This document shows, in pieces, positions 17,516-27,145 of a stretch of 64,000 bases of DNA (position 1 is its first letter; each line of letters opens with the position of its first letter). Source of the DNA: Ruegeria aquimaris. Lineage in GTDB: Bacteria > Pseudomonadota > Alphaproteobacteria > Rhodobacterales > Rhodobacteraceae. A model generated the notes under the pieces. The model was not told where the DNA came from, searched no databases, and saw nothing but the letters and a program-made list of their open reading frames with translations. A program made the translations under genes and the position numbers. The DNA lies in contig NZ_JAOWLB010000013.1 of the NCBI RefSeq assembly GCF_025751555.1, positions 61,264 to 125,263 of the forward strand, given 5' to 3'.

Positions 17516-18157
17516 ATGACAGACCGTCGCGGGCTATTGATCATTCTGTCCTCGCCTTCGGGCGCGGGCAAGTCGACGCTGGCGCGCAGGCTGATGGCCT
17601 GGGATCCCGGCCTGAAATTCTCGGTCTCGGCCACCACCCGCGCACCCCGTCCGGGCGAGGAACACGGGCGCGAGTATTTCTTTCTGACCGAAGAGCAATT
17701 CAAGGGGCAGGTGCGGCGCGGCGAGATGCTGGAACATGCGCATGTGTTCGGCAATTTCTATGGCTCGCCCGCAGGCCCCGTGCGCGACACCATCGACGCG
17801 GGTCAGGATGTGCTGTTCGACGTCGACTGGCAGGGCGAGATTCAGATCCGCAACTCGGATCTGGGCAAGCATGCGCTGTCGATCTTCATCCTGCCGCCGT
17901 CGATCAGGGAATTGCGCCGCAGGCTGGAGAGCCGGGGTCAGGACAGCGCCGAGGTGATCTCGCGCCGGATGCTGAAGAGCTGGGACGAGATCAGCCACTG
18001 GGGCTATTACGATTATGTCCTGATCAACGACGATCTGGACAGCACCGAGGAAAAACTGAAAACCATCGTCAGCGCCGAGCGCATGCGCCGCATCCAGCAA
18101 CCGGCGCTGCAAGAACATGTGCGCAAGCTGCAAAGTGAATTCGAGGACCTGTCATGA
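17516..18157 (+). CDS. gmk: guanylate kinase
   Basis: This 213-residue enzyme phosphorylates GMP to GDP with ATP. The P-loop is [10 protein letters not shown] (residues 12-21), followed by the GMP-binding segment [19 protein letters not shown]. It lies 18 bp after yicC and overlaps the carbonic anhydrase start by 4 bp (ATGA). Confidence 0.97.
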   Translation: MTDRRGLLIILSSPSGAGKSTLARRLMAWDPGLKFSVSATTRAPRPGEEHGREYFFLTEEQFKGQVRRGEMLEHAHVFGNFYGSPAGPVRDTIDAGQDVLFDVDWQGEIQIRNSDLGKHALSIFILPPSIRELRRRLESRGQDSAEVISRRMLKSWDEISHWGYYDYVLINDDLDSTEEKLKTIVSAERMRRIQQPALQEHVRKLQSEFEDLS

Positions 18158-18678
18158 CCATCTATGCCCTGGGTGAACACCGCCCCGAGATCCATCCCGA
18201 CACCTGGGTCGCTCCCGATGCCAACCTCATTGGCAAGGTGGTGCTGGAAGAGGGCGCCTCGGTCTGGTTCGGCTGCACCATCCGCGCCGATCATGAAGAG
18301 ATCAGGGTGGGCGCGGGATCGAATGTGCAGGAAAACTGCGTCATGCATATCGACGCGGGCTATCCGCTGCGCATCGGCAAGAACTGCACCATCGGGCACA
18401 AGGTCATGCTGCATGGCTGCACCATTGGCGACAATACGCTGGTCGGCATGGGTGCGACGGTGCTGAACGGGGCCAGGATCGGTCGCAATTGCCTGATCGG
18501 GGCGGGGGCGCTGATCACCGAGAACAAGGAAATCCCCGACAATTCGCTGGTGATGGGCGCGCCGGGACGGGTGGTGCGGCAACTGGACGAGGCCGCCGTG
18601 GCGCGCATCGCCTGGAGCGCCAAGCACTATCAGGACAACATGCGCCGGTTCCGGGACACACTGGTTCCCGTCGAATAA
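18154..18678 (+). CDS. gamma-class carbonic anhydrase family protein
   Basis: This is a 174-residue left-handed beta-helix protein (YrdA/PaaY/CaiE group). Hexapeptide repeats run from [20 protein letters not shown] to [17 protein letters not shown]. Metal-ligand histidines are present in [16 protein letters not shown] and nearby. Many members hydrate CO2; others have lost activity. It is translationally coupled to gmk. The following phoR starts 21 bp later, so read-through into the phosphate regulon is possible. Confidence 0.88.
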   Translation: MTIYALGEHRPEIHPDTWVAPDANLIGKVVLEEGASVWFGCTIRADHEEIRVGAGSNVQENCVMHIDAGYPLRIGKNCTIGHKVMLHGCTIGDNTLVGMGATVLNGARIGRNCLIGAGALITENKEIPDNSLVMGAPGRVVRQLDEAAVARIAWSAKHYQDNMRRFRDTLVPVE

Positions 18679-18699
18679 GACCGGGGGCGAAAGGCGGGA

Positions 18700-19749
18700 A
18701 TGGTGTCGGAAACCGTGATCCACGACCTTGTTGCGGCGGTACCGCTGCCGGCGCTGCTGGTCGATCAGTCCGAGCGTATTCTGGCAGCCAATACCGAGGC
18801 GCGCACGCTGTTTGGCAGCCAGATCACCGGTCGCCATTTCGCCACCATCCTGCGGCAGCCGCAGGTGATCGAGGCGATCGAGAAATCGCTGCGTGACAAG
18901 GCGGGCGCACGCAGCCGGTACCTGGGCAATGACGGCGCGCAGGACACCTCGTTTGACGTCACCTGCCGCTATGTTCACGGCGTGGGCGCGGTGGAGGGCG
19001 GCGCGGTGCTGGTCAGTTTCATCGACGTGACGCCGGTGGAACAGGCCAGCCAGATGCGGCGCGATTTTGTCGCCAATGTCAGCCATGAATTGCGCACGCC
19101 GCTGACGGCGATCATGGGATTCATCGAAACCCTGCGCGGCCCCGCCCGCGACGATGCCGCTGCGCGGGCCCGGTTCCTGGAGATCATGGAGCAAGAGGCC
19201 AGCCGGATGAACCGGCTGGTGGGGGATCTCTTGTCGTTGAACCGGGTGGAAACCGACGAGCGGGTGCGCCCGCGCGATCAGGTCGACCTGACGGCGCAGA
19301 TCGCATCGACCCTGAACTCGCTCCGGCCGCTGGCCGACGAGGCGGGGGTCGAGCTGATCTCGGATGGGCCCGGGCATCCGGTCAACGTGACCGGCGATAC
19401 CGATCAGATCCGGCAGGTGCTGACCAACCTGATCGAGAACGCGATCAAGTATGGCAGCAGTGGCGGCGAGGTCCGGGTCAGCCTGTCCGAGGTCGAGCGT
19501 GATCCGGCCGTTCGGGGGCCAGCGGTGCGGCTGCTTGTGATGGACAAGGGGGCAGGGATCGACCCCATCCACCTGCCGCGTCTGACCGAGCGGTTCTACC
19601 GGGTCGACAGCCACCGGTCGCGGCAAAAGGGCGGCACCGGTCTGGGTCTGGCCATCGTCAAGCATATCATCAACCGCCATCGCGGCCGCCTGCGGGTGGA
19701 AAGCGCCCTGGGCGCGGGCACCACATTCACGGTGATTCTGCCTCGGTGA
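18700..19749 (+). CDS. phoR: phosphate-sensing histidine kinase PhoR, cytoplasmic form
   Basis: This is a 349-residue sensor kinase. A PAS domain (about residues 8-110) is followed by HisKA with the phosphorylated His129 in ANVSHELRTPL. The HATPase domain carries N, G1 and G2 boxes (NLIENAIKYG, DKGAGID, GGTGLGLAIVKHI). No membrane segment is visible at the N-terminus, unlike E. coli PhoR. It must therefore dock on the transporter or PhoU. It sits directly upstream of the pst operon, and phoB follows phoU. Confidence 0.92.
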   Translation: MVSETVIHDLVAAVPLPALLVDQSERILAANTEARTLFGSQITGRHFATILRQPQVIEAIEKSLRDKAGARSRYLGNDGAQDTSFDVTCRYVHGVGAVEGGAVLVSFIDVTPVEQASQMRRDFVANVSHELRTPLTAIMGFIETLRGPARDDAAARARFLEIMEQEASRMNRLVGDLLSLNRVETDERVRPRDQVDLTAQIASTLNSLRPLADEAGVELISDGPGHPVNVTGDTDQIRQVLTNLIENAIKYGSSGGEVRVSLSEVERDPAVRGPAVRLLVMDKGAGIDPIHLPRLTERFYRVDSHRSRQKGGTGLGLAIVKHIINRHRGRLRVESALGAGTTFTVILPR

Positions 19750-19780
19750 CCGGTCTTTCGGCCCGGGCGGCGCCCGGCGT

Positions 19781-19809
19781 CTGTCACAGGCCGGTTAAAT
19801 GGCTGTTAC
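19781..19809 (+). promoter_or_regulatory. distal triple Pho box
   Basis: Three 7-bp half-sites, CTGTCAC (19781), CGGTTAA (19792) and CTGTTAC (19803), recur at an exact 11-bp period with 4-bp spacers. This is the PhoB binding pattern. The middle repeat is weak. Confidence 0.7.
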
Positions 19810-19837
19810 ATTCCTTAATTCGACATTTGGTCGGGCT

Positions 19838-19866
19838 TTGTCATATGCCTGTTACATAACCGTCAC
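19838..19866 (+). promoter_or_regulatory. proximal triple Pho box
   Basis: TTGTCAT (19838), CTGTTAC (19849) and CCGTCAC (19860) are spaced exactly 11 bp apart, matching the PhoB consensus. The array ends 84 bp before the pstS ATG and would serve as its activator site in place of a normal -35. Confidence 0.85.
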
Positions 19867-19950
19867 AAAAGGCTCATGCACGGCCCCTAGGAGTCGCGGC
19901 GAGATCATCATGGGGATGATCACTACACTTTCGCTGTCATGGAGACTGCA

Positions 19951-20991
19951 ATGTCCTTTGTGAAACTCTCGGCTTCGGCCCTGGCAATTGCTGCTGTTTC
20001 GGCCTCCGCCGCCGCCGCCCGCGACCAGGTCCAGGTGGCCGGTTCCTCGACCGTTCTGCCCTATGCCTCGATCGTGGCCGAAGCTTTTGGTGAAAACTTC
20101 GACTTCCCGACGCCGGTGGTGGAATCGGGCGGCTCCTCGGCCGGTCTGAAGCGGTTCTGCGAAGGCGTCGGCGAAAACACCATCGACGTGGCCAACGCCT
20201 CGCGCAAGATCAAGGACAAGGAAATCGCTGTCTGTGCCGAAAACGGCGTGACCGACATCATCGAGGTTCGCATCGGGTATGACGGTATCGTGTTCGCCAG
20301 CGACATCGCCGGAAACACCTATGAATTCACTCCCGCAGACTGGTTCCTGGCGCTCTCCGACAAGATCGTGGTCGACGGTGCGCTGGTGGACAACCCGAAC
20401 AAGACCTGGGCCGATGTGAACGCCAACTTCCCGGCGACCGACATCCAGGCCTTTATCCCGGGCACCAAGCACGGCACCCGCGAAGTGTTCGAGGAAAAGG
20501 TGATCCTGGCAGGCTGTGAGGAAACCGGCGCGTTCGAGGCCTTCAAGGCCGCCAATGGCGACGACAAGAAAGCCGCCGAGAAAGCCTGTATCGCGCTGCG
20601 CACCGATGGCGTGTCGGTCGATATCGACGGCGACTACACAGAGACGCTGGCCCGTATCGAAAGCAACAAGAACGGCATCGGCGTGTTTGGCCTGGCCTTC
20701 TACGAGAACAACACCGACAAGCTGCAAGTGGCGACCATGTCGGGTGTCGTTCCCTCGACTGAGAGCATTGCAACCGGTGAATACCCGGTGTCGCGCCCGC
20801 TCTACTTCTACGTCAAGAAAGCGCATATCGGCGTGATCCCGGGCCTGAAGGAATATGCCGAGTTCTTCATCGCCGACGAGATCGCAGGCCCCGATGGCCC
20901 GCTGGCCGAGTACGGTCTGGTTGCTGACCCGGAACTGGCCAAGACCCAGGAAGCCGTTGCCGAGGAAAAGGTTCTCGGCGGCAACTCCTGA
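19951..20991 (+). CDS. pstS: phosphate-binding protein PstS
   Basis: This is a 346-residue periplasmic phosphate-binding protein. The signal peptide MSFVKLSASALAIAAVSASAAAA is followed by the phosphate-loop motif VAGSSTVLPYA and by SGGSSAGLKRFCEG. GGAG lies 8 bp before the ATG at 19951. It is expressed from the Pho-box promoter and separated from pstC by a stem-loop, consistent with a higher level of PstS than of the membrane subunits. Confidence 0.95.
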   Translation: MSFVKLSASALAIAAVSASAAAARDQVQVAGSSTVLPYASIVAEAFGENFDFPTPVVESGGSSAGLKRFCEGVGENTIDVANASRKIKDKEIAVCAENGVTDIIEVRIGYDGIVFASDIAGNTYEFTPADWFLALSDKIVVDGALVDNPNKTWADVNANFPATDIQAFIPGTKHGTREVFEEKVILAGCEETGAFEAFKAANGDDKKAAEKACIALRTDGVSVDIDGDYTETLARIESNKNGIGVFGLAFYENNTDKLQVATMSGVVPSTESIATGEYPVSRPLYFYVKKAHIGVIPGLKEYAEFFIADEIAGPDGPLAEYGLVADPELAKTQEAVAEEKVLGGNS

Positions 20992-21015
20992 TCCCGGTTG
21001 GGACGCTGACAATCG

Positions 21016-21038
21016 CCGGGGCAGGGTGACTGCCCCGG
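21016..21038 (+). terminator. stem-loop between pstS and pstC
   Basis: CCGGGGCA and TGCCCCGG form a perfect 8-bp stem with a 7-nt loop, followed by TTTGCCTT. It is likely a partial terminator or 3' stabiliser for the pstS message. Confidence 0.6.
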
Positions 21039-21072
21039 TTTGCCTTCTCTGCTAATATGGGCGCGCGTTCAC

Positions 21073-22545
21073 ATGCCGACGCTTTGGCTGGTCTGCCTTC
21101 TTCTTGTTCTTGCCGCCGCCGGTTTCGTGATGGGACGCGCGCGCGCGCTTTCCTCCGCTGGCGGAGATGCGCGAACGCTTCATTCCCTGCCGAATTACTA
21201 TGGGCTTAATGTTGCGCTGACATCGCTGGTGCCGGCGCTGGCGGTGCTGGCCATCTGGCTGCTGGCGCAGCCGATCATCGTCGAAAGCCGGGTGTCGAAA
21301 CTGATCCCCGCCGAAACGGTGCCCGAGGGGTCGACCATCGGGCTGGTGATGTCGGATGTACGTCGTGTCGCTGCCGGGCTTGATCTGGTGGTCGATGCCG
21401 GGCTGCTGACTGTGCCCGAGGCCAGCGGGCTCCGGGCCGAAGAGCGCGATGTACGGGCGCTGTTGGGTGAAGTCGGTGTGGCGCTTGGGGCCGATGTGCG
21501 ACCCGAGGTGCTGGCGGCGGCGCAGCGCTCGCGCATGTTGAACCATACAGGTGGGCTGTTGATGACGGGTCTGGTCACGGGGCTGGCGCTGGCCGGTCTC
21601 GGCTGGGCCTATGTTCGCACCAACAAGGATTTCCGCGCCCGCAACGTGGTCGAACGCGGGGTGCTGGTGCTGCTGATCGTCGCCGCATCTCTGGCGATCC
21701 TGACCACGGTCGGCATCGTGTTGTCGATGCTGTTCGAGACCAGCAACTTTTTCCGGCTGCATGACTGGAAGGATTTCTTCTTCGGGTCCACCTGGGCGCC
21801 GAATTTCCGGGGCGACAGCGAGCTGTCGATCCTGCCGCTGTTGTGGGGTACCCTCTACATCTCGTTCATCGCGCTGCTGGTGTCGGTGCCCATCGGTCTT
21901 TTCGCCGCGATCTATCTGTCCGAATACGCGGGCAAGGCGACGCGCGCCCTCGCAAAACCGCTGCTGGAGATCCTGGCGGGCATTCCCACCATCGTCTACG
22001 GCCTCTTTGCGCTGCTGACCGTGGGACCGACTCTGGCCAAGGTGTTCGGCAAGGGCGGCCTGTTGGGCGTCGAATGGATGGCGGGGGCGACCTCGGTCCT
22101 GACGGCGGGGGTTGTCATGGGCATCATGCTGATCCCCTTTGTCAGTTCGCTGAGCGATGATATTATCAACGCGGTGCCGCAATCCATGCGCGACGGGTCG
22201 CTGGGCCTGGGCGCGACCCGGTCCGAGACGGTGCGGCAAGTGGTTCTGCCCGCCGCGCTGCCGGGGATCGTGGGCGCCATCCTGCTGGCCGCATCGCGCG
22301 CCATCGGGGAAACCATGATCGTGGTGATGGGTGCGGGCGCGATTGCCAAGTTCTCGCTCAACCCGCTGGACACGATGACGACGATCACCACAAGGATCGT
22401 CAGCCAGTTGACGGGTGATACCGATTTTGCCAGCCCCGAAACGCTGGTAGCCTTTGCCCTGGGTCTGACCCTGTTCGTGCTGACCCTTGGGCTGAACGTT
22501 CTGGCGCTGTATATCGTGCGCAAGTACCGGGAGCAGTATGAATGA
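21073..22545 (+). CDS. pstC: phosphate ABC transporter permease PstC
   Basis: This is a 490-residue inner-membrane permease. The C-terminal 280 residues hold the normal PstC core (LSEYAGKATRALAKPLLEIL, then LGLGATRSETVRQVVLPAALPGIVGA). The N-terminal 200 residues, with extra helices and a soluble loop, are the alphaproteobacterial extension (DUF3708 type). The ATG at 21073 is preferred over a TTG at 21040. Its stop overlaps pstA by 4 bp. Confidence 0.93.
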   Translation: MPTLWLVCLLLVLAAAGFVMGRARALSSAGGDARTLHSLPNYYGLNVALTSLVPALAVLAIWLLAQPIIVESRVSKLIPAETVPEGSTIGLVMSDVRRVAAGLDLVVDAGLLTVPEASGLRAEERDVRALLGEVGVALGADVRPEVLAAAQRSRMLNHTGGLLMTGLVTGLALAGLGWAYVRTNKDFRARNVVERGVLVLLIVAASLAILTTVGIVLSMLFETSNFFRLHDWKDFFFGSTWAPNFRGDSELSILPLLWGTLYISFIALLVSVPIGLFAAIYLSEYAGKATRALAKPLLEILAGIPTIVYGLFALLTVGPTLAKVFGKGGLLGVEWMAGATSVLTAGVVMGIMLIPFVSSLSDDIINAVPQSMRDGSLGLGATRSETVRQVVLPAALPGIVGAILLAASRAIGETMIVVMGAGAIAKFSLNPLDTMTTITTRIVSQLTGDTDFASPETLVAFALGLTLFVLTLGLNVLALYIVRKYREQYE

Positions 22546-23894
22546 CCGATCTCAGTGCAAACGCGGCCCCCGCGAAGCGGCATGGCGCCTCGCTGCTGGA
22601 GCAGAATGCGCGCACCCGCCGCCGCAACCGCGCCGAGGCCCGATTTCGCGGCTATGGCATCGCCGCCATCGCGGTAGGTCTCGCCATGTTGCTGGTGCTG
22701 GTGTTCAACATCGTCTCGAAGGGGGTTGGCGCGTATAGCCAGACCTTTGTGACGCTTGAGGTCGAGTTGCAGGAAAGCAAGCTCGACAAGAAGGGCAACC
22801 GCGATATCGAGGAGATCAAGAAGGTCTCGACCTTTGGCTATGCGCCGCTGATCAACAGTGCCTTTGCCGCCGCGGTCAAGGAGGGCGGGCTTGAGACCAA
22901 GCTCAAGGCCAAGGATCAGGCTGGTATCCTGTCAAAGAGCGCGCCCGCGCAGCTGCGCGACTATGTCATCGCCAACCCGGACAAGATCGGTGAAACCGTC
23001 AGCTTTCGCTTTCTGGCCAACAGCCGCGTCGATGGCTATCTGAAGGGGCGCGTGACCCGGGACAGCATCGCCAATGACAAGTCGATCAGTGCCGAACAGC
23101 TGGATTTCGTCGATCAACTGGCTGCCGCCGGTATCCTGAAAAAGACCTTTAACCCGGATTTCATCCTGGGATCGGACGCGTCCGACCAACGGCCCGAATC
23201 CGCAGGGATCGGCGTGTCCATGGTGGGCTCGCTCTTCATGATGCTGGTCGTGCTGGCGCTGTCGCTGCCGATCGGGGTGGCTGCCTCGATCTATCTTGAG
23301 GAATTCGCGCCCAAGAACTGGTTTACCGATGTCATCGAGGTCAATATCTCGAACCTCGCTGCGGTGCCCTCGATCGTGTTTGGTATCCTGGGCTTGGCGG
23401 TGTTCATCAACTACATGCACCTGCCGATGTCGGCACCGCTGGTGGGTGGTCTGGTGCTGACGCTGATGACCCTGCCGACGATTATCATCTCGACCCGTGC
23501 TTCGCTGAAGGCCGTGCCGCCATCGATCCGCGACGCGGCGCTGGGGGTTGGGGCGTCCAAGATGCAGGCGGTGTTCCATCATGTGCTGCCGCTGGCCGCG
23601 CCCGGTATCCTGACCGGGACCATCATCGGACTGGCGCAGGCGCTGGGGGAGACCGCGCCGCTGTTGCTGATCGGGATGGTGGGGTTTATCGCCTCGAACC
23701 CGCCCGACAGTATTGCCGCCGGCCTGTTGTCGCCGAACTCGGCCATGCCAGCGCAGATCTATGAATGGGCCAAACGGGCCGATCCGGCCTTTTATGAACG
23801 CGCCTGGGGCGGCATCATCATCCTGCTGGTGTTCCTGGTGACGATGAACACGCTGGCGGTGATCCTGCGCCGCAGGTTCGAACGCCGCTGGTAA
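22542..23894 (+). CDS. pstA: phosphate ABC transporter permease PstA
   Basis: This is a 450-residue inner-membrane permease. Membrane helix 1 (about residues 40-65) is followed by a periplasmic insert of roughly 150 residues (DUF3333 type), then the conserved core ([46 protein letters not shown]). It is much longer than E. coli PstA (about 296 residues). Translation is coupled to pstC. Confidence 0.93.
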   Translation: MTDLSANAAPAKRHGASLLEQNARTRRRNRAEARFRGYGIAAIAVGLAMLLVLVFNIVSKGVGAYSQTFVTLEVELQESKLDKKGNRDIEEIKKVSTFGYAPLINSAFAAAVKEGGLETKLKAKDQAGILSKSAPAQLRDYVIANPDKIGETVSFRFLANSRVDGYLKGRVTRDSIANDKSISAEQLDFVDQLAAAGILKKTFNPDFILGSDASDQRPESAGIGVSMVGSLFMMLVVLALSLPIGVAASIYLEEFAPKNWFTDVIEVNISNLAAVPSIVFGILGLAVFINYMHLPMSAPLVGGLVLTLMTLPTIIISTRASLKAVPPSIRDAALGVGASKMQAVFHHVLPLAAPGILTGTIIGLAQALGETAPLLLIGMVGFIASNPPDSIAAGLLSPNSAMPAQIYEWAKRADPAFYERAWGGIIILLVFLVTMNTLAVILRRRFERRW

Positions 23895-23908
23895 GGAGGC
23901 ACCTGGAA

Positions 23909-24706
23909 ATGAACGATATGTCTCGACTGGAGAGAGTGGTGGAAACCAAGAACATCAAGATGGAGTGCCGCGACTGTCAGGTCTATTACGGCGAGACGCA
24001 CGCGATCAAGGACGTGAACGTCGATATCGAGGAAAAGACCGTCACCGCCTTTATCGGCCCGTCGGGCTGTGGCAAGTCGACCTTTCTGCGCTGTCTCAAC
24101 CGGATGAACGACACCATCGCGACCGCCCGGGTCGAGGGATCGTTCAGGCTGGATGGCGAGGATATCTATGACCGCCGCGTCGATCCGGTGCAATTGCGCG
24201 CCAAGGTGGGGATGGTGTTTCAGAAACCCAACCCGTTCCCCAAGTCGATCTATGACAACGTGGCCTATGGCCCGCGCATCCACGGTCTGGCCCGCAACAA
24301 GGCCGAGATGGACGAGATCGTGGAAAAGGCCCTGCGCCGCGGTGCGCTGTGGAACGAGGTCAAGGACCGGCTGGATGCGCCGGGTACCGGCCTGTCGGGC
24401 GGCCAGCAGCAGCGTCTGTGCATCGCCCGCGCCATTGCCACCGAGCCCGAGGTGCTGCTGATGGACGAGCCCTGTTCGGCGCTCGACCCGATCGCCACCG
24501 CGCAGGTCGAAGAACTGATCGACGAACTGCGGCAGAACTACTCGGTTGTGATCGTCACCCATTCGATGCAGCAGGCCGCGCGGGTCAGCCAGAAGACCGC
24601 CTTTTTCCACCTGGGCAATCTGGTGGAGTTCGGCGAGACGGGACAGATATTCACCAACCCGGTCGATCCACGCACGGAAAGCTACATCACCGGCCGGATC
24701 GGCTGA
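23909..24706 (+). CDS. pstB: phosphate ABC transporter ATPase PstB
   Basis: This is a 265-residue ATPase. Walker A is [10 protein letters not shown], the signature LSGGQQQRL, and Walker [14 protein letters not shown]. The [13 protein letters not shown] motif is diagnostic of PstB. It lies 14 bp after pstA, with AAGGAGG upstream. It powers PstCA and participates in the phosphate signal to PhoR. Confidence 0.97.
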   Translation: MNDMSRLERVVETKNIKMECRDCQVYYGETHAIKDVNVDIEEKTVTAFIGPSGCGKSTFLRCLNRMNDTIATARVEGSFRLDGEDIYDRRVDPVQLRAKVGMVFQKPNPFPKSIYDNVAYGPRIHGLARNKAEMDEIVEKALRRGALWNEVKDRLDAPGTGLSGGQQQRLCIARAIATEPEVLLMDEPCSALDPIATAQVEELIDELRQNYSVVIVTHSMQQAARVSQKTAFFHLGNLVEFGETGQIFTNPVDPRTESYITGRIG

Positions 24707-24723
24707 GGACAGGAACGAACATC

Positions 24724-25425
24724 ATGGTGCAACAGCATATCACATCGGTCTATGACCGCGATCTGGAGGCGATCCAGGCCCATATCATGAAGATGGGCGG
24801 GCTGGTCGAGGCCGCGATCATGTCTTCGGCCCGGTCGCTGGAGACACGGGACGCGGAACTGGCCAACGAGGTGCGCGCCGGCGACAAGGCCATCGACGCG
24901 CTGGAAGAGATCATCAATCAGGAAACCGCCCGCCTGATTGCGCTGCGCGCGCCCACCGCCAGCGATCTGCGGCTGGTGCTGTCGGTGCTGAAGGTCTCGG
25001 CCAACCTGGAGCGCATCGGCGACTATGCCAAGAACATCGCAAAGCGGACCACCGTTCTGGTCGAGGTGCCGCCGGTCGCCGACAGCGCCGCGGCGCTCCG
25101 GCGCATGGCGCGCGAGGTCGAGCTGATGCTGAAGGACGCACTCGACAGCTATATCCAGCGCGATGCGGAGCTGGCATCGGATGTCATCACCCGCGATCAT
25201 GAAGTCGACCAGATGTACAATGCCCTGTTCCGTCAGTTCCTGACCTTCATGGCCGAGGATCCGCGCAGCATCACCTCGTGCATGCACCTGCATTTCATCG
25301 CCAAGAACATCGAACGCATGGGCGACCACGTGACCGCGATTGCCGAACAGGTGGTCTATCTTGTCACCGGCCACCGCCCGGACGATGCGCGCCCCAAGGG
25401 CGACACCACCTCGACAACGGTCTGA
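24724..25425 (+). CDS. phoU: phosphate transport regulator PhoU
   Basis: This 233-residue cytoplasmic helical protein consists of two repeats of a three-helix bundle. Each repeat carries the metal-binding E/DxxxD-type motif (ERIGDYAKNIAKR and ERMGDHVTAIAEQ). It links the Pst transporter to PhoR and limits phosphate uptake. It starts at 24724, 17 bp after pstB and 16 bp before phoB. Confidence 0.96.
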   Translation: MVQQHITSVYDRDLEAIQAHIMKMGGLVEAAIMSSARSLETRDAELANEVRAGDKAIDALEEIINQETARLIALRAPTASDLRLVLSVLKVSANLERIGDYAKNIAKRTTVLVEVPPVADSAAALRRMAREVELMLKDALDSYIQRDAELASDVITRDHEVDQMYNALFRQFLTFMAEDPRSITSCMHLHFIAKNIERMGDHVTAIAEQVVYLVTGHRPDDARPKGDTTSTTV

Positions 25426-25441
25426 ACGGGAGGGTCCTGCA

Positions 25442-26131
25442 ATGTCGGCTGATCAACCAACCGTTCTTGTGGTCGAGGACGAGATGGCGCAGCGCGAGGT
25501 GCTGGCCTACAACCTGGAGGCCGAAGGGTTCCGGGTGCTTCGGGCGGAAGACGGCGAAGAGGCGATGCTGTTGGTGGACGAAGATGCGCCGGATATCATC
25601 GTGCTGGACTGGATGATGCCGAACCTGAGCGGGATCGAGGTGTGCCGCCGTCTGAAGACGCGGCCTGAAACCCGTTCGATCCCGGTGATCATGCTGTCGG
25701 CGCGCAGCGAGGAAGTGGACAAGGTACGCGGTCTGGAAACCGGCGCCGACGACTATGTGGTCAAACCCTACTCGGTGGTCGAGCTGATGGCCCGGGTGCG
25801 CGGACAGCTGCGGCGGGTACGGCCCTCGGCCGTGGGTCTGCGGCTGGAATACGAGGATATTATTCTGGATTCGGAAACCCACCGGGTGAGCCGGGCGAAC
25901 AAGCCGCTGAAGCTGGGCCCGACCGAATTCCGGCTGCTGTCGACCTTTATGGAGAAACCCGGCCGGGTCTGGAGCCGCGAACAGCTCTTGGACCGGGTCT
26001 GGGGCCGCGACATCTATGTCGATACCCGCACCGTCGACGTCCATATCGGACGGTTGCGCAAGGCGCTGACCCAATATGGCGGCGGCGATCCGCTGCGCAC
26101 CGTGCGCGGTGCCGGTTACGCCTTGGGCTGA
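25442..26131 (+). CDS. phoB: phosphate regulon response regulator PhoB
   Basis: This is a 229-residue OmpR-family regulator. Asp56 (IIVLDWMMP) is the phosphoacceptor and VVKPYS holds the conserved Lys. The C-terminal winged helix contains WSREQLLDRVWGRDIYVDTR. It binds the Pho boxes seen upstream of pstS. It is the last gene of the cluster; a LysR gene converges 5 bp downstream. Confidence 0.96.
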   Translation: MSADQPTVLVVEDEMAQREVLAYNLEAEGFRVLRAEDGEEAMLLVDEDAPDIIVLDWMMPNLSGIEVCRRLKTRPETRSIPVIMLSARSEEVDKVRGLETGADDYVVKPYSVVELMARVRGQLRRVRPSAVGLRLEYEDIILDSETHRVSRANKPLKLGPTEFRLLSTFMEKPGRVWSREQLLDRVWGRDIYVDTRTVDVHIGRLRKALTQYGGGDPLRTVRGAGYALG

Positions 26132-26136
26132 GCCGC

Positions 26137-27048
26137 TCAGCGCGGAAGGGTCTCTTCGGGCTCTGCCTGTCCCGCAAGCCAGTGGCGAAAAGTCCTCAGC
26201 GAGGGATCGGCGCCTTTGGCGCGGGGCCAGACCAGGTAATAGGCCCCAACAGTTTCGACAGCATCGGGATAGGCGGCAACCAGCCGCCCGGTGGCCAGAT
26301 CCTGCTCCACCACATATTGCGGCAACAGCGCCACACCCAACCCGTGCAGGGCCGCTTGGCTGATCGTTGCAAACTGGTCATGCAAGGTGCCGGGCAGGGG
26401 ATCGGGATAGGTGACGCCCATCTGGGTAAACCAGTCCTGCCAGGCGCGCGGGCGGGTCTGGATATGCAAGAGTGGCAGACGCAGCAGGTCGGCGGGCGAC
26501 TTTGGCGCGCCATGCGGCAATAGCTGGGGCGCGCAGACCGGCAGCACCCGTTCCGCCTTGAGCAGCAACCGGTCCGTGCCGGGCCAATCCGGTTCGCCGA
26601 AATGTATCGCCGCGTCAAAGGGTTCAGAGGCAAAGCTGAACGGGCGCAGCCGGGTGGACATGTTGATGGTGATATCAGGATGCAGGCGCGCGAATTCGGG
26701 CAGGCGCGGCATCAGCCAGCGCATCCCGAAGGTTGGCAGGATGGCCAGGTTGACGGTGCCGCCAACCGGCGTGACCTGCAACCGCAGCGAGGCCTGTGCG
26801 ATGCGGTTCAGTGCCTCTCGGATCTCGGCGACATAGTTTTGCGCCGCCGGTGTCAGCGACAGCCGCTTGCGGTCGCGCTGGATCAGCTCGACTCCCATCT
26901 GGGTTTCCAGCGTCTGGAGCTGGCGGCTGACCGCGCTTTGGGTCAGCGACAATTCCTCGGCCACGGCCGAGGCCGAGCCGAGCCGATCCAGCGCTTCGAG
27001 CGCGCGAAGCGATGAGATGGAGGGGAGAAAACGTCTGGGCGCGAGCAT
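26137..27048 (-). CDS. LysR-family regulator (GcvA/GcdR-like) beside gcdH
   Basis: This is a 303-residue LysR regulator. The N-terminal winged helix (SLRALEALDRLGSASAVAEE, then LSLTQSAVSRQLQTLETQ) is followed by a periplasmic-binding-like effector domain of the GcvA type. It is divergent from glutaryl-CoA dehydrogenase with 97 bp between starts, so it probably controls that gene, as similar regulators next to gcdH do. The effector (glutarate or glutaryl-CoA) is inferred. Confidence 0.85.
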   Translation of the reverse strand: MLAPRRFLPSISSLRALEALDRLGSASAVAEELSLTQSAVSRQLQTLETQMGVELIQRDRKRLSLTPAAQNYVAEIREALNRIAQASLRLQVTPVGGTVNLAILPTFGMRWLMPRLPEFARLHPDITINMSTRLRPFSFASEPFDAAIHFGEPDWPGTDRLLLKAERVLPVCAPQLLPHGAPKSPADLLRLPLLHIQTRPRAWQDWFTQMGVTYPDPLPGTLHDQFATISQAALHGLGVALLPQYVVEQDLATGRLVAAYPDAVETVGAYYLVWPRAKGADPSLRTFRHWLAGQAEPEETLPR

Positions 27049-27145
27049 GTATGCGTTTTACTCATGAATACCTGCGAAAGTCTCGCTGTTTTTTGCTATT
27101 CCGGAAAGGTATGTTGCGCTCAAACCGCAAATCAGGAGTTTCCCG

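Noticed and set aside
18013..19680. 555-codon minus-strand open frame
   Set aside because: It is antisense to phoR and the carbonic anhydrase gene, with no recognisable motifs.
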